DNA from: Halorubrum trapanicum
GTDB lineage: Archaea > Halobacteriota > Halobacteria > Halobacteriales > Haloferacaceae
Length of the DNA stretch: 64,000 bases
Direction: 5' to 3'
Assembly (NCBI RefSeq): GCF_002355655.1
Contig: NZ_AP017569.1
Span: forward strand, 2,728,001-2,792,000
Position numbers and translations under genes: made by a program. The notes under the pieces are model-generated. The model saw only the letters and a list, made by a program, of their open reading frames with translations. It made no database searches and was not told the DNA's origin. This document shows positions 63,079-64,000 of the stretch, piece after piece. The first letter of the stretch is position 1. Every line of letters starts with the position of its first letter.

Positions 63079-63540
63079 CTAGCAGTACTCTTTGACGACG
63101 AGCACACTAGCAACGCCGATGAGTCCCCCAACGAATAGTCGCATTGCGTGAGGCAGACTATTCTGTATATGACCAAACAACGACCGTTCTACTCCACTAC
63201 CAGACACAAAGAGATTAGTCACCACTACTCCAAGAACTGCGTTTCCGATGGTAAAGACGATCCCTCCGATGAAAAACCCCATGACGACGCTTCCCGGTGT
63301 GTACTCTCTCGTCGTCAGATAATACGCGATTACTGCACAAGCAAGGGGAATCCCGACGGAAAAGACGAACCCTCCGACGGTCATTATCGGTTGTGACCAT
63401 GTCTCTATGTAGGCGGTGCTTGCCGTTGGAGACATCAATTCTTGCGGAACAACAAAAAGCAAGATAGTGGTAAGCAGAAGAAACAGCGCGCCGAATACTC
63501 CGATGCCGGCACCAATTTTGACGGGTTTCTGGTGATACAT
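63079..63540 (-). CDS. Four-TM membrane protein, AT-rich, 153 aa
   Basis: Four hydrophobic segments (FGALFLLLTTILLFVVPQEL; GGFVFSVGIPLACAVIAYYL; VVMGFFIGGIVFTIGNAVLG; LFVGGLIGVASVLVVKEYC) and a final Cys. Codon use is more AT-rich than the chromosome, suggesting transfer. No family recognised. It stands between repeat F and the MATE gene. Confidence 0.62.
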   Translation of the reverse strand: MYHQKPVKIGAGIGVFGALFLLLTTILLFVVPQELMSPTASTAYIETWSQPIMTVGGFVFSVGIPLACAVIAYYLTTREYTPGSVVMGFFIGGIVFTIGNAVLGVVVTNLFVSGSGVERSLFGHIQNSLPHAMRLFVGGLIGVASVLVVKEYC

Positions 63541-63694
63541 ATTTGGGAGTCGGTGCTATTGCGTATTGAACTAACGGCCTAGGTATCTATTGTGATACTA
63601 TGCGAATCTCTAGTACCAGTCTCTAGATCGACTGTATTGAGCGCGATTGGGTCGGAATATCTCACTCGTGACGGATCGCAACTGATCCGGGGCG

Positions 63695-64000
63695 TCAGTC
63701 GTCGCCCAGCGGGTCGACGCCGGGGTCGGGGTCCTCGATGTAGCGCTCGGTCCACGTGCCGCGCGAGAACCACGCCACGCCGACGACGGCACCGAGGACG
63801 TTCCCGAGCGCCATGCCGACCCAGACGCCGGTCTCGCCCCAGCCGGCGACGAACACGAGGTACCCCACGCTCGCGACTCGGCCCACCCAGAGGGTGAGAA
63901 TCGAGATGACCATCGCGGTCTTCGTGTTGCCGGCGCCGCGGAACGCGCCCAAGATCACCTGCGAGACGCCGATGAAGGCGAACTCCACCGACCGGATCCG
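63695..64000 (-). CDS. MATE-family efflux transporter, C-terminal end (cut by the edge)
   Basis: About 101 residues of the C-terminal end on the minus strand: VILGAFRGAGNTKTAMVISI is typical of the second half of MATE transporters, followed by two further helices and a short acidic tail G-V-D-P-L-G-D-D. MATE proteins export drugs or organic cations using a Na+ or H+ gradient; the substrate is unknown. The N-terminal part lies beyond 64000. Confidence 0.8.
   Translation of the reverse strand, partial: RIRSVEFAFIGVSQVILGAFRGAGNTKTAMVISILTLWVGRVASVGYLVFVAGWGETGVWVGMALGNVLGAVVGVAWFSRGTWTERYIEDPDPGVDPLGDD

Overview
The window reads as chromosomal DNA of a halophilic archaeon (class Halobacteria), most likely Halorubrum or a close relative. 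GC is very high, most proteins are rich in Asp and Glu, many genes have a TATA-like box about 27 nt before the start codon with no leader, and the gene set is haloarchaeal (TrmY, aIF5A with agmatinase, archaeal AdkA, MBF1, HD and UspA families, many small CxxC zinc proteins). The genus is an inference; no rRNA is present.

Layout. 1-3.5 kb: MFS transporter (cut by the edge), pyrF, a small zinc protein divergent from trmY, a CHY zinc-finger gene, repeat element A, tRNA-Pro(CGG). 3.6-7.7 kb: a 1358-residue HEAT / pentapeptide / K+-channel fusion. 7.9-13.5 kb: DUF429, TVP38, GtrA plus sulfatase, an epoxide-hydrolase-like enzyme and small proteins. 13.5-17.4 kb: tRNA-Val(CAC) with a duplicated 3' end, carotenoid oxygenase, photolyase. 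17.5-30.2 kb: FAD dehydrogenase, ATP-grasp enzyme, MBF1, two paralogous HD hydrolases around a UspA gene, amidohydrolase, thymidine kinase, a response regulator, methyltransferase and CinA. 30.2-31 kb: a decayed stretch beside tRNA-Thr(TGT). 31-45.4 kb: GNAT, CBS, uridine kinase, XPB-like helicase, a second amidohydrolase, agmatinase plus aIF5A, aminotransferase, AI-2E transporter, aldehyde dehydrogenase. 45.4-50.2 kb: a small flavoprotein, a RarA C-terminal-like protein, tRNA-Tyr(GTA), then an AT-richer island of membrane proteins and gene fragments. 50.2-64 kb: nuclease, AKR, second XPB-like helicase, AdkA, TPP enzyme, Gfo/Idh oxidoreductase, DUF418 protein and a MATE transporter cut by the edge.

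The most unusual content is a family of six intergenic repeat elements (A 3043, B 33933, C 42155, D 52933, E 60340, F 62590) plus one solo tail (33361). Each has a TTATAA box, a first hairpin with a GA/GA internal loop, a hairpin whose two arms change together between copies, a G-rich linker, and a long-range stem closing on a conserved CTGGGGCTTTGG box, with another TTATAA about 41 nt further on. The tail recurs in tandem with an exact 57-nt period in C and D. Elements D, E and F also carry sequence-unrelated pairs of perfect 3-nt-loop hairpins. Conserved pairing over changing sequence indicates selection on a folded RNA or single-stranded DNA. I do not recognise the family; it is the best candidate here for an undescribed system.

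Other genes cooperate in recognisable units: aIF5A with agmatinase (hypusine pathway), GtrA with sulfatase (cell-surface), AdkA overlapping a DUF5789 gene, aminotransferase overlapping a membrane protein, a methyltransferase overlapping a regulator-like gene, and several single-gene leaderless transcripts.
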